Both the position numbers and the translations under genes were made by a program. Below, in pieces: positions 53,932 through 62,638 of a stretch of 64,000 nt of DNA (the first letter of the stretch is position 1; the number at the start of each line of letters is the position of its first letter). Where the stretch lies: positions 62,001 through 126,000 of the forward strand of contig NZ_JANIOC010000012.1 in assembly GCF_024733565.1 (NCBI RefSeq), given 5' to 3'. The notes beneath the pieces were generated by a model. That model ran no database searches. It was not told where the DNA came from and was given only the letters and a program-made list of their open reading frames with translations. The DNA comes from Rossellomorea sp. SC111. Lineage in GTDB: Bacteria; Bacillota; Bacilli; Bacillales; Bacillaceae_B.

Positions 53932-55467
53932 ATGGCGTCTCCACTATTGAATATGTTGGGTATCAACAAGAGCTTTTCTGGAGTGAAAGCGTTGAAAAAT
54001 GCTAGATTCGATGTACGGGAGGGAGAAGTTCATGCCCTACTGGGAGCGAATGGGGCAGGGAAAAGCACCCTGATGAAAATATTATCAGGAGCTTATGTCG
54101 GGGACAGCGGAGACATCACCCTTCTCTCTGAAAGAAAAGTCTATGAATCTCCGAAGGAAGCCAAGGAACACGGCATTCACTGTGTCTACCAGGAAGTGGA
54201 TACCGCCATCGTTCCCGAGCTCTCGGTGGCAGAAAATATCTGCCTGGATCAATTCTCTCAAAAAGGTTCCCTCTTCATCACCCAAAAAAAGCTGAAAAAA
54301 GAAGCCGAGGCGGCACTCAAAAAGATCGAAGCAGAATCGATCCCCCTGCATCAGCCCGCCGCTTCGTTAAGTCTGGCTGAAAAGCAGTTGGTCCTCATTG
54401 CCCGGAGCCTTCTCCACAAAGCAAAAATACTGATCCTGGATGAACCGACGGCACCACTTAGTTCTTCAGAAACAGAAAGGTTATTCCAGGTGATAGACGA
54501 TTTAAAAGAAGAGGGAGTAGGGATCATCTTCATCTCCCACCGGTTGCCTGAAGTGTTTCAAGTTTCCGACCGCATCACGGTGATGAGAGACGGTGAGACA
54601 GTCGGAACGTATGAAACAAATCAAACGAACTCCCACGAAATCATAGAGGCCATGCTGGGTGGGTCATTCCGGGAAGATTTCCAGAAGAGTTCGCTTGTGA
54701 AAGGTGAAATGCTGTATGAGGTGAAGGGACTGGATGATGGGAGAAAAGTGAAGGATATTCACTTATCGGTCAAGGAAGGAGAAATAGTCGGGGTGGCGGG
54801 CCTGGTCGGCGCGGGGAAAACGGAGCTGGCCAAAGCTTTATTCGGAACCTCACGCCTTGAAGGAGGAGAGTTCTTCCTCAAAGGAAGAACTCTCGAGGTT
54901 CGCTCTCCTAAGGACGCGGTTCAAAATGGATTGGTACTCGTTCCCGAAGAGAGGCGGAAAGAGGGACTCTTCATACATGAATCCGTTCAGCGCAATCTCA
55001 GCTTTCCTTCCTTGAAGAAAGTATCCAACGGGTTATGGATCAATAAGAAGAAGGAACGAAAGCTTGCTCAGGAAAAAATCCGCTCCCTTGGAATCAAGAC
55101 CGCCCATGAGGAGGTTCAGGCGAACTCTTTAAGTGGGGGAAATCAGCAGAAGGTTTCCATTGGGAAGTGGCTGACAGATGAGGCTTCGATATTCTTATTT
55201 GATGAACCGACCAAAGGGGTCGACGTGGGAGCGAAAAAGGAAATCTTCTCCCTCATTCAATCCCTAGCCGAAAAAAGGAAGGGGATTCTCTACTTTTCCT
55301 GTGAGTTACAAGAAATCCTGGCGATCTCGGACCGGATTCTCGTCATGTATGATGGCCGGATCGTCAAAGAACTAACAAAAGAAGAAGCGACGCAGGAAAC
55401 CATATTGTTTTATGCTTCAGGAGGGACGGATGTGCATGACAGGCAAGATACTCGACTTACTATTTAA
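53932..55467 (+). CDS. Sugar-type ABC transporter ATPase (two NBDs)
   Basis: A 511-residue RbsA/MglA-type protein with two nucleotide-binding domains. NBD1: GANGAGKSTL (about 39-48), degenerate signature LSLAEKQ, Walker B ILILDEPTAPL. NBD2: GLVGAGKTELAKA (about 289-301), LSGGNQQKVSIGKWL, FLFDEPTKGVDVG. This is the usual fused pair for sugar importers. ATG 53932 with GGGAG 4 nt upstream and AAAGGGG further up. Its 3' end overlaps the permease gene by 38 bp. Confidence 0.9.
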   Translation: MASPLLNMLGINKSFSGVKALKNARFDVREGEVHALLGANGAGKSTLMKILSGAYVGDSGDITLLSERKVYESPKEAKEHGIHCVYQEVDTAIVPELSVAENICLDQFSQKGSLFITQKKLKKEAEAALKKIEAESIPLHQPAASLSLAEKQLVLIARSLLHKAKILILDEPTAPLSSSETERLFQVIDDLKEEGVGIIFISHRLPEVFQVSDRITVMRDGETVGTYETNQTNSHEIIEAMLGGSFREDFQKSSLVKGEMLYEVKGLDDGRKVKDIHLSVKEGEIVGVAGLVGAGKTELAKALFGTSRLEGGEFFLKGRTLEVRSPKDAVQNGLVLVPEERRKEGLFIHESVQRNLSFPSLKKVSNGLWINKKKERKLAQEKIRSLGIKTAHEEVQANSLSGGNQQKVSIGKWLTDEASIFLFDEPTKGVDVGAKKEIFSLIQSLAEKRKGILYFSCELQEILAISDRILVMYDGRIVKELTKEEATQETILFYASGGTDVHDRQDTRLTI

Positions 55468-56422
55468 ATACGGTGCCATCGTACTGATGGTGGTGATCCT
55501 CCTCTTTTTCAGTTTCTACAATCCCTTCTTCTTTACATACGGGAATCTGTCAGATATCCTGCGGTCGATTTCCATCGTCACACTGGTGGCCATCGGGGTT
55601 ACCTTCACCCTCATTGTCGATGGCTTCGATTTGTCTGTCGGATCGACGGTTTCCTTATCGACGGTCATAACGGCATCGTTGATGGTCTGGTATGAAGCCC
55701 CACTGTGGATCGTACTCGTCGCTCCATTACTGGTAGGGGCTGGGGTGGGGCTGTTCAACTCCTTACTGATCGTGAAACTCGGTATTCCCGACCTCCTTGC
55801 AACATTAGGGTCAATGTACATCATTTCAGGTGTTCACCGTACATATACAGAAGGTTATTCGATTTACAATCACATGCCCATGACAACCGGAGGCACGGCG
55901 CCGGGGGAATTCTCCGACACCTTCCTGTGGATCGGTCAGGGTAAATGGCTTGGCCTGCCGGTACCGGTATGGATCATGCTCGTGCTGGTCGCGATTGTTT
56001 ATGTGATCATGCATTTCACTACATGGGGGCGCATCCTGTATATGACGGGAGGAAATGAAGAAGCCTCACGCTTATCCGGGGTCCGAGTGAAGCGGGTGAA
56101 GCTGATTGCCTATGTTTTGTCAGGCATATTCGCATCGATTGGCGGAATCCTGTTCACGGCCCGGGTCGGATCCGGTCAGATGGACGCCGGTGCCCCGCTA
56201 CTGATGGAAGCCGTCGCAGCCGTATTTGTCGGCTTTTCCGTCCTCGGTGCGGGAAAACCCAATATACTCGGAACCTTCTTCGGGGCAGCCCTGATCGGGG
56301 TCCTGCTGAATGGATTGACTATGATGAACCTTCCATACTATGCATTTGAAATCATCAAAGGGAGTGTACTGGCATTAGCATTGGCCGTGACGTACATTCA
56401 TGCGAAAAAGCGCAAGGCTTGA
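55430..56422 (+). CDS. Sugar-type ABC transporter permease
   Basis: A 330-residue RbsC/BPD_transp_2 permease with about ten membrane helices. Family motifs include IGVTFTLIVDGFDLSVGSTV, LGIPDLLATLGSMYIISGV, GRILYMTGGNEEASRLSGVR, and EAVAAVFVGFSVLGAGKPNI. ATG 55430 is 5 nt from GGAGG inside the ATPase gene end; ATG 55436 is 11 nt away. Only one permease gene is present, so it should act as a homodimer. Confidence 0.9.
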   Translation: MCMTGKILDLLFKYGAIVLMVVILLFFSFYNPFFFTYGNLSDILRSISIVTLVAIGVTFTLIVDGFDLSVGSTVSLSTVITASLMVWYEAPLWIVLVAPLLVGAGVGLFNSLLIVKLGIPDLLATLGSMYIISGVHRTYTEGYSIYNHMPMTTGGTAPGEFSDTFLWIGQGKWLGLPVPVWIMLVLVAIVYVIMHFTTWGRILYMTGGNEEASRLSGVRVKRVKLIAYVLSGIFASIGGILFTARVGSGQMDAGAPLLMEAVAAVFVGFSVLGAGKPNILGTFFGAALIGVLLNGLTMMNLPYYAFEIIKGSVLALALAVTYIHAKKRKA

Positions 56423-56425
56423 AAA

Positions 56426-56460
56426 AAAGAGAGGCATCCCGGTCGGATGTCTCTTAATTA
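56426..56460 (+). terminator. Terminator of the SAM-controlled ABC operon
   Basis: AAGAGAGGCATCC / GGATGTCTCTT with small mismatches and a 5-nt loop; short T run. Near the convergent ywjG stop. Confidence 0.62.
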
Positions 56461-56469
56461 TTTCAGGAA

Positions 56470-56994
56470 TTATTCCTCATACTCCTCCAACATCTCCCGG
56501 ATCACAAACCCCAATGCGAAATAGAGATAAAGGGCAGCCATGCTTGACGGGAAGCTCACGCGCTCACCGATTTCATCGCCGGGGAGCATCCCTTTGATCA
56601 CTTTTGTATCCAGGTGAATGTCGGCAAGGTCCAATAGGCTCTCTTCCCCTTCCACCAATCCGGACACCGCTACAAATGGCACACCTTCAGCAGAAAGCTC
56701 CTTCGCGAACGTCACTGCTTCTTCATCCGTTGAATAGCGGGTGACGATCAGCACACGATCCGCTTCAGTCAGTTCAGTGGAAGATTCATATCGTTTAGCA
56801 GAAGGAAGCGGCTCTGCACCGAACAGGGCTTCAGCAGTGACGGCTTCCATTTCCCGGTAGCCTTTTATGTAGATGCTTCCCTGTCCAATGGCTGCCTGGG
56901 CAAGGAGGCGTGCTCCGTCCTCTATTTCGAATTCCTGTTTATCATACATCCGTTTGAACAATCCCGTTAACTGTGTAGTGAACATTTTGATCAT
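56470..56994 (-). CDS. ywjG: YwjG family protein (DUF2529)
   Basis: A 174-residue protein resembling SIS-like sugar-phosphate binding folds (GQGSIYIKGYREMEAVTAEA; DRVLIVTRYSTDEEAVTFAK; GVPFVAVSGL). It belongs to DUF2529/YwjG and lies next to spo0F, divergent, as in B. subtilis. ATG 56994 is 10 nt after AAAGGAG; the frame to 57075 has no signal. Function unknown. Confidence 0.87.
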   Translation of the reverse strand: MIKMFTTQLTGLFKRMYDKQEFEIEDGARLLAQAAIGQGSIYIKGYREMEAVTAEALFGAEPLPSAKRYESSTELTEADRVLIVTRYSTDEEAVTFAKELSAEGVPFVAVSGLVEGEESLLDLADIHLDTKVIKGMLPGDEIGERVSFPSSMAALYLYFALGFVIREMLEEYEE

Positions 56995-57089
56995 AGAGTT
57001 CAATCTCCTTTTATATTCATCTTCGACATTTCTCATCATAACCCTTATTATAAAGGGGAAAAAGGTCTCTAGCAAAATCTTGAGAACAA

Positions 57090-57119
57090 GCAGGATTTTT
57101 TTACAGAAAAAGAGAATAA
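57090..57119 (+). promoter_or_regulatory. SigH-type promoter of spo0F
   Basis: GCAGGATTT (-35), 12-nt spacer, AGAGAATAA (-10) fits RnAGGAWWW-N11-12-RnnGAAWW. B. subtilis spo0F also has a SigH promoter. Clear Spo0A boxes were not recognised. Confidence 0.6.
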
Positions 57120-57187
57120 GTAATAAATATACAATTATTTACCGTCGGAATACATAATTTACTAAAATGTGAAGGGGACTGAGGTAT

Positions 57188-57550
57188 ATGAATGAGAAGA
57201 TTCTGATTGTGGACGATCAATTTGGTATTAGGATTCTATTAAATGAAGTGTTGCAAAAGGAAGGTTACCAAACATTTCAAGCTGCGAACGGCATTCAGGC
57301 TCTTGAAATCGTAGATAAGCATTCCCCTGATCTTGTTTTGCTCGATATGAAAATTCCTGGAATGGATGGAATTGAAATCCTGAAGCGGATGAAGCAGAAA
57401 GATGCGGATATCCGTGTCATTATCATGACTGCATACGGAGAACTCGACATGATTCAGGAAGCAAAGGACTTGGGAGCGCTTACCCATTTTGCGAAGCCGT
57501 TTGATATTGACGATATCAGACAGGCCGTCAGACAGTACATTCCAGTATAA
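57188..57550 (+). CDS. spo0F: Sporulation phosphorelay response regulator Spo0F
   Basis: A 120-residue single-domain receiver that takes phosphate from sporulation kinases (KinA-E) and hands it to Spo0B. Acidic pocket D9/D10 (LIVDD), phosphoacceptor D53 in [11 protein letters not shown], Thr in MTAYGEL and Lys in FAKPFDI are intact. It lacks the C-terminal LKSN tail and first Met of the 124-residue B. subtilis protein. No output domain. Start ATG 57188, 5-12 nt after GGGGACTGAGG. Confidence 0.97.
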   Translation: MNEKILIVDDQFGIRILLNEVLQKEGYQTFQAANGIQALEIVDKHSPDLVLLDMKIPGMDGIEILKRMKQKDADIRVIIMTAYGELDMIQEAKDLGALTHFAKPFDIDDIRQAVRQYIPV

Positions 57551-57604
57551 GGAAGTTATTTGAATAGTGAAAATAGTAGTATTTTTAACATTTCGCCTCT
57601 GCAG

Positions 57605-57634
57605 TTGGTAAAATCAATTCTGTTTTGGTATGAT
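57605..57634 (+). promoter_or_regulatory. fbaA promoter
   Basis: TTGGTA (57605-57610), 18-nt spacer, TATGAT (57629-57634), SigA type, about 90 nt before fbaA. Confidence 0.6.
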
Positions 57635-57662
57635 ACAAATGAATTTGTTAACAATGTCACAA

Positions 57663-57704
57663 GGTGTTATACATAACACCGCCATTTATACCAAAATGGT
57701 CGAC
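57663..57704 (+). promoter_or_regulatory. Two consecutive stem-loops in the fbaA leader
   Basis: GGTGTTAT-AC-ATAACACC (57663-57680), then CCATTT/AAATGG arms around TATACCA (57682-57700). Without T tracts, so not terminators; likely 5' stabilising structures. Confidence 0.45.
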
Positions 57705-57730
57705 TGACTGAATAAAAGGAGGAAATAACT

Positions 57731-58588
57731 ATGCCTTTAGTTTCAATGAAAGACATGCTTATTCAAGCAAAAGAAAAAAGCTACGCGGTAGGTCAATTCA
57801 ATCTGAATAACCTTGAGTTCACTCAAGCGATCCTGCAAGCGGCTGAAGAAGAAAAATCACCAGTCATCCTTGGTGTATCTGAAGGTGCTGCCCGTTACAT
57901 GAGCGGCTTCAAAACAGTTGTGAAAATGGTTGAAGGTCTTATGGAAGACCTAAACATCACAGTTCCTGTTGCCATCCATTTAGATCACGGTTCAAGCTTT
58001 GACAAATGTAAAGAAGCGATCGATGCAGGATTCACTTCTGTTATGATCGATGCTTCTCACGGTCCTTTCGAGGAGAACATTGAAATCACTTCTAAAGTGG
58101 TTGAGTATGCTCATTCTAAAGGTGTTTCTGTTGAAGCTGAGCTTGGAACAGTTGGTGGACAAGAAGATGACGTCATCGCTGACGGCGTTATCTATGCAGA
58201 CCCTAAAGAATGTCAAGAACTAGTAGAACGTACTGGTATCGATACACTTGCACCTGCTTTAGGTTCCGTTCATGGTCCTTACAAAGGTGAACCAAACCTA
58301 GGATTCAAAGAAATGGAAGAAATCGGAGCTGCTGCCGGAGTACCATTAGTACTTCACGGTGGAACTGGAATTCCTACAAAAGATATTCAAAAAGCGATTT
58401 CTTACGGAACAGCTAAAATCAATGTAAATACTGAAAATCAAATCACTTCTGCTAAAGCAGTACGCGAAGTATTAGCGGCTGACACAGAAGTATACGATCC
58501 ACGTAAATACATGGGTCCAGCTCGTGAAGCAATCAAAGCAACAGTAATCGGTAAAATGCGCGAATTCGGTTCTTCTAACCAGGCGTAA
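57731..58588 (+). CDS. fbaA: Class II fructose-1,6-bisphosphate aldolase
   Basis: A 285-residue zinc aldolase of glycolysis and gluconeogenesis. Zinc-site and catalytic regions: [20 protein letters not shown] (about 77-96), [36 protein letters not shown] and [16 protein letters not shown] lies 7 nt before ATG. Codon use here is more AT-ending than its neighbours, as expected for a very highly expressed gene. Own promoter; clustered with tal, murAB, glpX. Confidence 0.97.
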   Translation: MPLVSMKDMLIQAKEKSYAVGQFNLNNLEFTQAILQAAEEEKSPVILGVSEGAARYMSGFKTVVKMVEGLMEDLNITVPVAIHLDHGSSFDKCKEAIDAGFTSVMIDASHGPFEENIEITSKVVEYAHSKGVSVEAELGTVGGQEDDVIADGVIYADPKECQELVERTGIDTLAPALGSVHGPYKGEPNLGFKEMEEIGAAAGVPLVLHGGTGIPTKDIQKAISYGTAKINVNTENQITSAKAVREVLAADTEVYDPRKYMGPAREAIKATVIGKMREFGSSNQA

Positions 58589-58603
58589 TAGGCAGGTAAT
58601 GTT

Positions 58604-58640
58604 TGGAAAGTCCCCTGTGATAGATTAGGGGCTTTCCTGA
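58604..58640 (+). terminator. Hairpin after fbaA
   Basis: GGAAAGTCCCCT / AGGGGCTTTCC, nearly perfect stem; little T tract. A second hairpin GGGACTG../CAGTCCC lies at 58671-58715. Confidence 0.55.
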
Positions 58641-58766
58641 TGTGGTAGAAAAAGAATGAAGCTGTAGGATGGGACTGGCACCGGGAGAGGTTTGATACCT
58701 TTTGGGTCAGTCCCTTCCGTTCATTAAAAGATGATTGAAAATTTTGTCGAAAATGGGGTAGAGGAA

Positions 58767-59408
58767 ATGAAATTTTTCATAGACACAGCAAACATGAGTG
58801 AAATCAAGGAAGCATTTGAATGGGGTATTCTCTCAGGAGTGACGACGAATCCGTCCCTTGTAGCAAAAGAGAAGGGTGTAACCTTTGAGGACCGATTAAA
58901 AGAAATCACGGATCTTGTCCCTGGTTCTGTAAGCGCTGAAGTCATCGCATTGGATGCTGAAGGCATGATCAAAGAGGGCCGGGAGCTTGCGAAGATCGCT
59001 CCGAATATTACGGTGAAGCTTCCGATGACGCCGGACGGACTGACCGCTGCATCTACTTTTGCTAAAGAAGGGATCAAGACAAATGTCACGCTGATTTTCA
59101 GTGCGAACCAGGCGCTTTTAGCGGCTCGTGCTGGAGCGACGTATGTTTCGCCTTTTTTAGGAAGATTAGATGATATCGGTCATGACGGCCTGGAGCTGGT
59201 TTCCCAGATTGCCGAGATCTTTGCGATTCACGGCCTGGAAACGGAAATCATCGCGGCTTCGACCCGTCATCCGCAGCATATTACGGAAGCGGCGCTCAGA
59301 GGTGCTCATATCGCAACCGTTCCTCTTAAAGTATTGAAGCAATTATTCCAGCATCCCCTGACGGATAAAGGAATCGATGCCTTCTTGAATGACTGGAACA
59401 ATCGCTGA
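58767..59408 (+). CDS. tal: Transaldolase (fructose-6-phosphate aldolase subfamily, YwjH)
   Basis: A 213-residue short transaldolase of the pentose phosphate route. Start [28 protein letters not shown] near residue 25; Schiff-base Lys in [12 protein letters not shown] (about K84); [32 protein letters not shown]. Members of this size act as transaldolases in B. subtilis. ATG 58767 has GAGG close by and GGGG 8 nt up; the frame to 58731 is less likely. Confidence 0.93.
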   Translation: MKFFIDTANMSEIKEAFEWGILSGVTTNPSLVAKEKGVTFEDRLKEITDLVPGSVSAEVIALDAEGMIKEGRELAKIAPNITVKLPMTPDGLTAASTFAKEGIKTNVTLIFSANQALLAARAGATYVSPFLGRLDDIGHDGLELVSQIAEIFAIHGLETEIIAASTRHPQHITEAALRGAHIATVPLKVLKQLFQHPLTDKGIDAFLNDWNNR

Positions 59409-59586
59409 TTTTAGGTCAATCGGTCTAAAGGAAAAAAATTCGATTATCCTATACATGTTTTGACGAATTATGTATACACTAGTAGACAATACTTCTTAGA
59501 ACGTCTTCTATTGGAAAAATAATCCTTTTTGTTTTAGATATAGGGAAGCATGCCCTAAATCGATGAACAGTGGAAGGGAGTTTAAT

Positions 59587-60870
59587 ATGGAAAAGCTAAA
59601 AATTGCAGGAGGTTATCCCCTTGAAGGCACCATTAAAGTAAGTGGGGCCAAAAACAGTGCGGTAGCCTTGATCCCGGCAACCATTCTTGCTGATTCTCCG
59701 GTCACAATCGAAGGGTTACCAGATATCTCTGATGTAAGAACCCTGAAAGATCTCTTGGAAGAGATCGGTGGTTCCGTCTCATTGGAAGATGGGGATATGA
59801 GTGTAGATCCAAGTCAAATGGTGTCCATGCCTTTACCGAGCGGGAAGGTGAAAAAGCTTCGTGCTTCCTATTATTTAATGGGTGCGATGCTCGGACGTTT
59901 CAAAAAAGCGGTCATCGGTCTGCCTGGTGGATGCCACTTGGGGCCGCGTCCGATCGATCAGCATATCAAAGGCTTCGAGGCTCTTGGAGCGGAAGTCACC
60001 AACGAACAGGGTGCGATTTATCTGCGTGCCGATGAATTGAAAGGTGCCCGCATCTATCTTGATGTCGTGAGTGTCGGTGCAACCATCAACATCATGCTTG
60101 CAGCGGTTCGCGCCAAAGGCAGAACGATCATTGAAAATGCAGCCAAAGAACCTGAAATCATTGACGTCGCCACGTTACTGAGCAATATGGGTGCGAAGAT
60201 CAAAGGGGCAGGAACAGATGTGATCCGTATCGATGGAGTGGACGAGCTTCACGGCTGCCGTCACACCATCATTCCTGACCGTATTGAAGCAGGGACATTC
60301 ATGATCCTTGCAGCGGCTGTAGGTAAAGGCGTACTTGTTGACAATGTCATCCCATTACATATGGAATCGGTCATCGCGAAGCTCCGTGAAATGGGCGTGC
60401 CAATTGAAACAAACGACGATCAGATCTATATCGGCAGGGCGGACAAGCTCAAATCGGTAGATGTGAAAACACTCGTTTATCCGGGCTTCCCAACCGATCT
60501 GCAGCAGCCCTTCACCACGCTGCTGAATCGTGCAGAAGGCTCTGCCGTCGTAACGGACACGATCTATTCAGCCCGCTTCAAGCATATCGACGAGCTGAGA
60601 AGAATGAATGCCACCATCAAAGTCGAAGGCCGTTCCGCCATCGTCAACGGTCCTGTCCAATTGCAGGGTGCCAAAGTGAAGGCAAGCGACCTCCGCGCAG
60701 GAGCCGCCCTCGTCATCGCCGGCTTAATGGCCGAAGGAATCACAGAAGTCACCGGCCTCGAACACATCGACCGCGGTTACAGCGACCTCGTCGCCAAACT
60801 CGAAGGCCTCGGCGCCACCATCTGGCGCGAAAAAATGTCCGCTGAAGAATTGGAACAGATGAAGTCGTAG
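59587..60870 (+). CDS. murAB: UDP-GlcNAc 1-carboxyvinyltransferase MurAB (MurZ)
   Basis: A 427-residue enolpyruvyl transferase for the first committed step of peptidoglycan synthesis. K22-N23 (SGAKNSA), the fosfomycin-target Cys C116 in [14 protein letters not shown] and the [18 protein letters not shown] segments are intact. The position between tal/fbaA and glpX-rho corresponds to murAB, the second copy, of B. subtilis. ATG 59587 is 6 nt from AAGGGAG. The last 120 bp have strikingly C-ending codons, unlike the start of the gene. Confidence 0.94.
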   Translation: MEKLKIAGGYPLEGTIKVSGAKNSAVALIPATILADSPVTIEGLPDISDVRTLKDLLEEIGGSVSLEDGDMSVDPSQMVSMPLPSGKVKKLRASYYLMGAMLGRFKKAVIGLPGGCHLGPRPIDQHIKGFEALGAEVTNEQGAIYLRADELKGARIYLDVVSVGATINIMLAAVRAKGRTIIENAAKEPEIIDVATLLSNMGAKIKGAGTDVIRIDGVDELHGCRHTIIPDRIEAGTFMILAAAVGKGVLVDNVIPLHMESVIAKLREMGVPIETNDDQIYIGRADKLKSVDVKTLVYPGFPTDLQQPFTTLLNRAEGSAVVTDTIYSARFKHIDELRRMNATIKVEGRSAIVNGPVQLQGAKVKASDLRAGAALVIAGLMAEGITEVTGLEHIDRGYSDLVAKLEGLGATIWREKMSAEELEQMKS

Positions 60871-60933
60871 ACTTTTGAGAACATTTCAAAGATGTTTGTT
60901 CAACTTATTTTTTAGATTAAGTAATTATCTAAG

Positions 60934-61191
60934 TTGATTGAAGCGGAAGGTGCTCGACTCCTGCGGGAAACGCGTGAAATGGCGAAAAGCGGAGGCGGCT
61001 CGTTCAGCCCCGACAAGCATAAGATGAAGGGGCCTGGAAGGCGTTCTTTGCCTTCTTGGACCTTTTAGCTTATGACCTCGAGGGGCTAGCCACCGTAGCT
61101 GGATCTTGAGACCCCGCGGGGCATAGCCCGAGGAGGCTCAACTCACGCCCCTCGGAAAGCGAGCACCTGCAGCGGAAATCAACAACTACTC
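60934..61191. repeat. Composite repeat: family B nested in family A
   Basis: 60934-60983 is the 5' half of family A (GAAGCGGAAGGTGCTCGACT). 60984-61097 is a family B unit in reverse (AAAGCGGAGGCGGCTCGTTC ... CTTATGACCTCGAGGGGCTA). 61098-61191 is the 3' half of A (GAGACCCCGCGGGGC ... GCGAGCACCTGCAGCGG). The outer ends pair. The 490-bp gap 60871-61360 has no gene. Confidence 0.82.
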
Positions 61192-61285
61192 GCTTATTTG
61201 AACATTTTGTTAGCACTTTTCTACTCAAACGAACCATTATGTCCTACTTTTTTCGAAAAATAGTCTCTCAAACCGCCTTAATGTG

Positions 61286-61314
61286 TTACAATAAATCTGT
61301 CAATATGTTATACA
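61286..61314 (+). promoter_or_regulatory. glpX promoter
   Basis: TTACAA (61286-61291), 17-nt spacer, TATACA (61309-61314), 47 nt before glpX. Confidence 0.6.
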
Positions 61315-61360
61315 ATTTAAGAATATTGTAAAACAAAAGGGATTACGGGAGGCTATATAC

Positions 61361-62323
61361 ATGGAAAGAAGTTTATCAATGGAGCTTGTTCGAGTAACTG
61401 AGGGGGCTGCCCTTGCATCGGCCCGCTGGATGGGTCGCGGAAAGAAGGATGAAGCGGATGACGCTGCAACTTCTGCCATGCGCGATGTATTCGATACCGT
61501 ACCGATGAAAGGGACGGTCGTCATCGGTGAAGGGGAAATGGATGAAGCTCCAATGCTTTATATTGGTGAAAAATTAGGGACAGGCTACGGTCCACGCGTC
61601 GATGTAGCCGTCGATCCGTTGGAAGGAACGAATATCGTTGCTTCCGGAGGCTGGAATGCACTGGCGGTACTCGCGGTGGCAGACCATGGAAACCTACTGA
61701 ATGCACCAGATATGTATATGGATAAAATCGCAGTCGGACCGGAAGCGGTCGGGGAAATCGACATCAACGCTTCTGTCATCGATAACCTGAAGGCCGTTGC
61801 GAAAGCAAAGAATAAGGATATTGAAGACGTGGTGGCGACAGTTTTGAACCGCCCCCGTCATGAACATATCATCCAACAGCTGAGAGAAGCGGGAGCCCGC
61901 ATCAAGTTGATCAATGATGGAGACGTGGCAGGCGCCATGAACACGGCATTCGATCACACGGGTGTCGATATCCTGTTCGGATCCGGCGGTGCTCCAGAGG
62001 GAGTACTTGCTGCTGTTGCGTTGAAGTGCCTAGGCGGAGAAATCCAGGGGAAACTTTTGCCGCAGAACGACGCAGAGCTCAAGCGTTGCATCGGAATGGG
62101 GCTGGATGTGGACAAGATCCTTCGAATGGAAGACCTTGTATGCGGTGACGATGCCATCTTTGCAGCAACAGGTGTAACAGACGGAGAACTGTTAAGAGGT
62201 GTTCAGCTTAAAGGGACATACGGCCTCACTCATTCAGTCGTTATGCGTGCAAAGTCCGGTACCGTCCGATTCATCGACGGGCGCCACAGTCTTCAGAAAA
62301 AGCCAAACCTGGTCATGAGATAA
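61361..62323 (+). CDS. glpX: Class II fructose-1,6-bisphosphatase
   Basis: A 320-residue GlpX-type FBPase of gluconeogenesis. Metal and substrate motifs: [15 protein letters not shown] (about 56-70), [13 protein letters not shown] (about 87-99), GDVAGAM and [20 protein letters not shown]. The position between murAB and rho agrees with B. subtilis ywjI. ACGGGAGG lies 8-9 nt before the ATG. Probably monocistronic; rho has its own promoter. Confidence 0.95.
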   Translation: MERSLSMELVRVTEGAALASARWMGRGKKDEADDAATSAMRDVFDTVPMKGTVVIGEGEMDEAPMLYIGEKLGTGYGPRVDVAVDPLEGTNIVASGGWNALAVLAVADHGNLLNAPDMYMDKIAVGPEAVGEIDINASVIDNLKAVAKAKNKDIEDVVATVLNRPRHEHIIQQLREAGARIKLINDGDVAGAMNTAFDHTGVDILFGSGGAPEGVLAAVALKCLGGEIQGKLLPQNDAELKRCIGMGLDVDKILRMEDLVCGDDAIFAATGVTDGELLRGVQLKGTYGLTHSVVMRAKSGTVRFIDGRHSLQKKPNLVMR

Positions 62324-62374
62324 TAGAAACAAGCAATACAGAGAGAGAAACCAACTCCTCTTATATAAGAGTAA

Positions 62375-62400
62375 CGGATGGGCAGGACTTCTGCCCGTCC
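62375..62400 (+). terminator. Possible terminator of glpX
   Basis: GGATGGGCAG-GACTT-CTGCCCGTCC, strong stem but without an immediate T tract; T-rich DNA begins about 18 nt later. Confidence 0.5.
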
Positions 62401-62456
62401 ACGCTCTTATCACTCACTTTTTTTCTTCATAGGGGAAAAAATGCTGCCTATCTACC

Positions 62457-62601
62457 AAATCTACCTTCCTTTTTTTACCCAGTCATTGATTCTTAATGAA
62501 AAGTATGGTTACAATAGATAAGGTTTTTATCTTCAGCGTTTTTTCTTTATATATGCTTCAACTATTTCTTCATTTTAAGAAAATCTACCCTTCTTTTTTT
62601 A
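62457..62601 (+). promoter_or_regulatory. rho promoter and pyrimidine-rich leader with a direct repeat
   Basis: TTGATT (62486-62491), 18-nt spacer, TACAAT (62510-62515). AAATCTACCTTCCTTTTTTT (62457) is nearly repeated at 62581 (AAATCTACCCTTCTTTTTTT), once upstream of the promoter and once in the leader. The leader is C/U-rich, which suits Rho autoregulation. Confidence 0.5.
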
Positions 62602-62638
62602 TTTTAGGTAGGACAAATTAATAAAGCGTGGTGTCATA

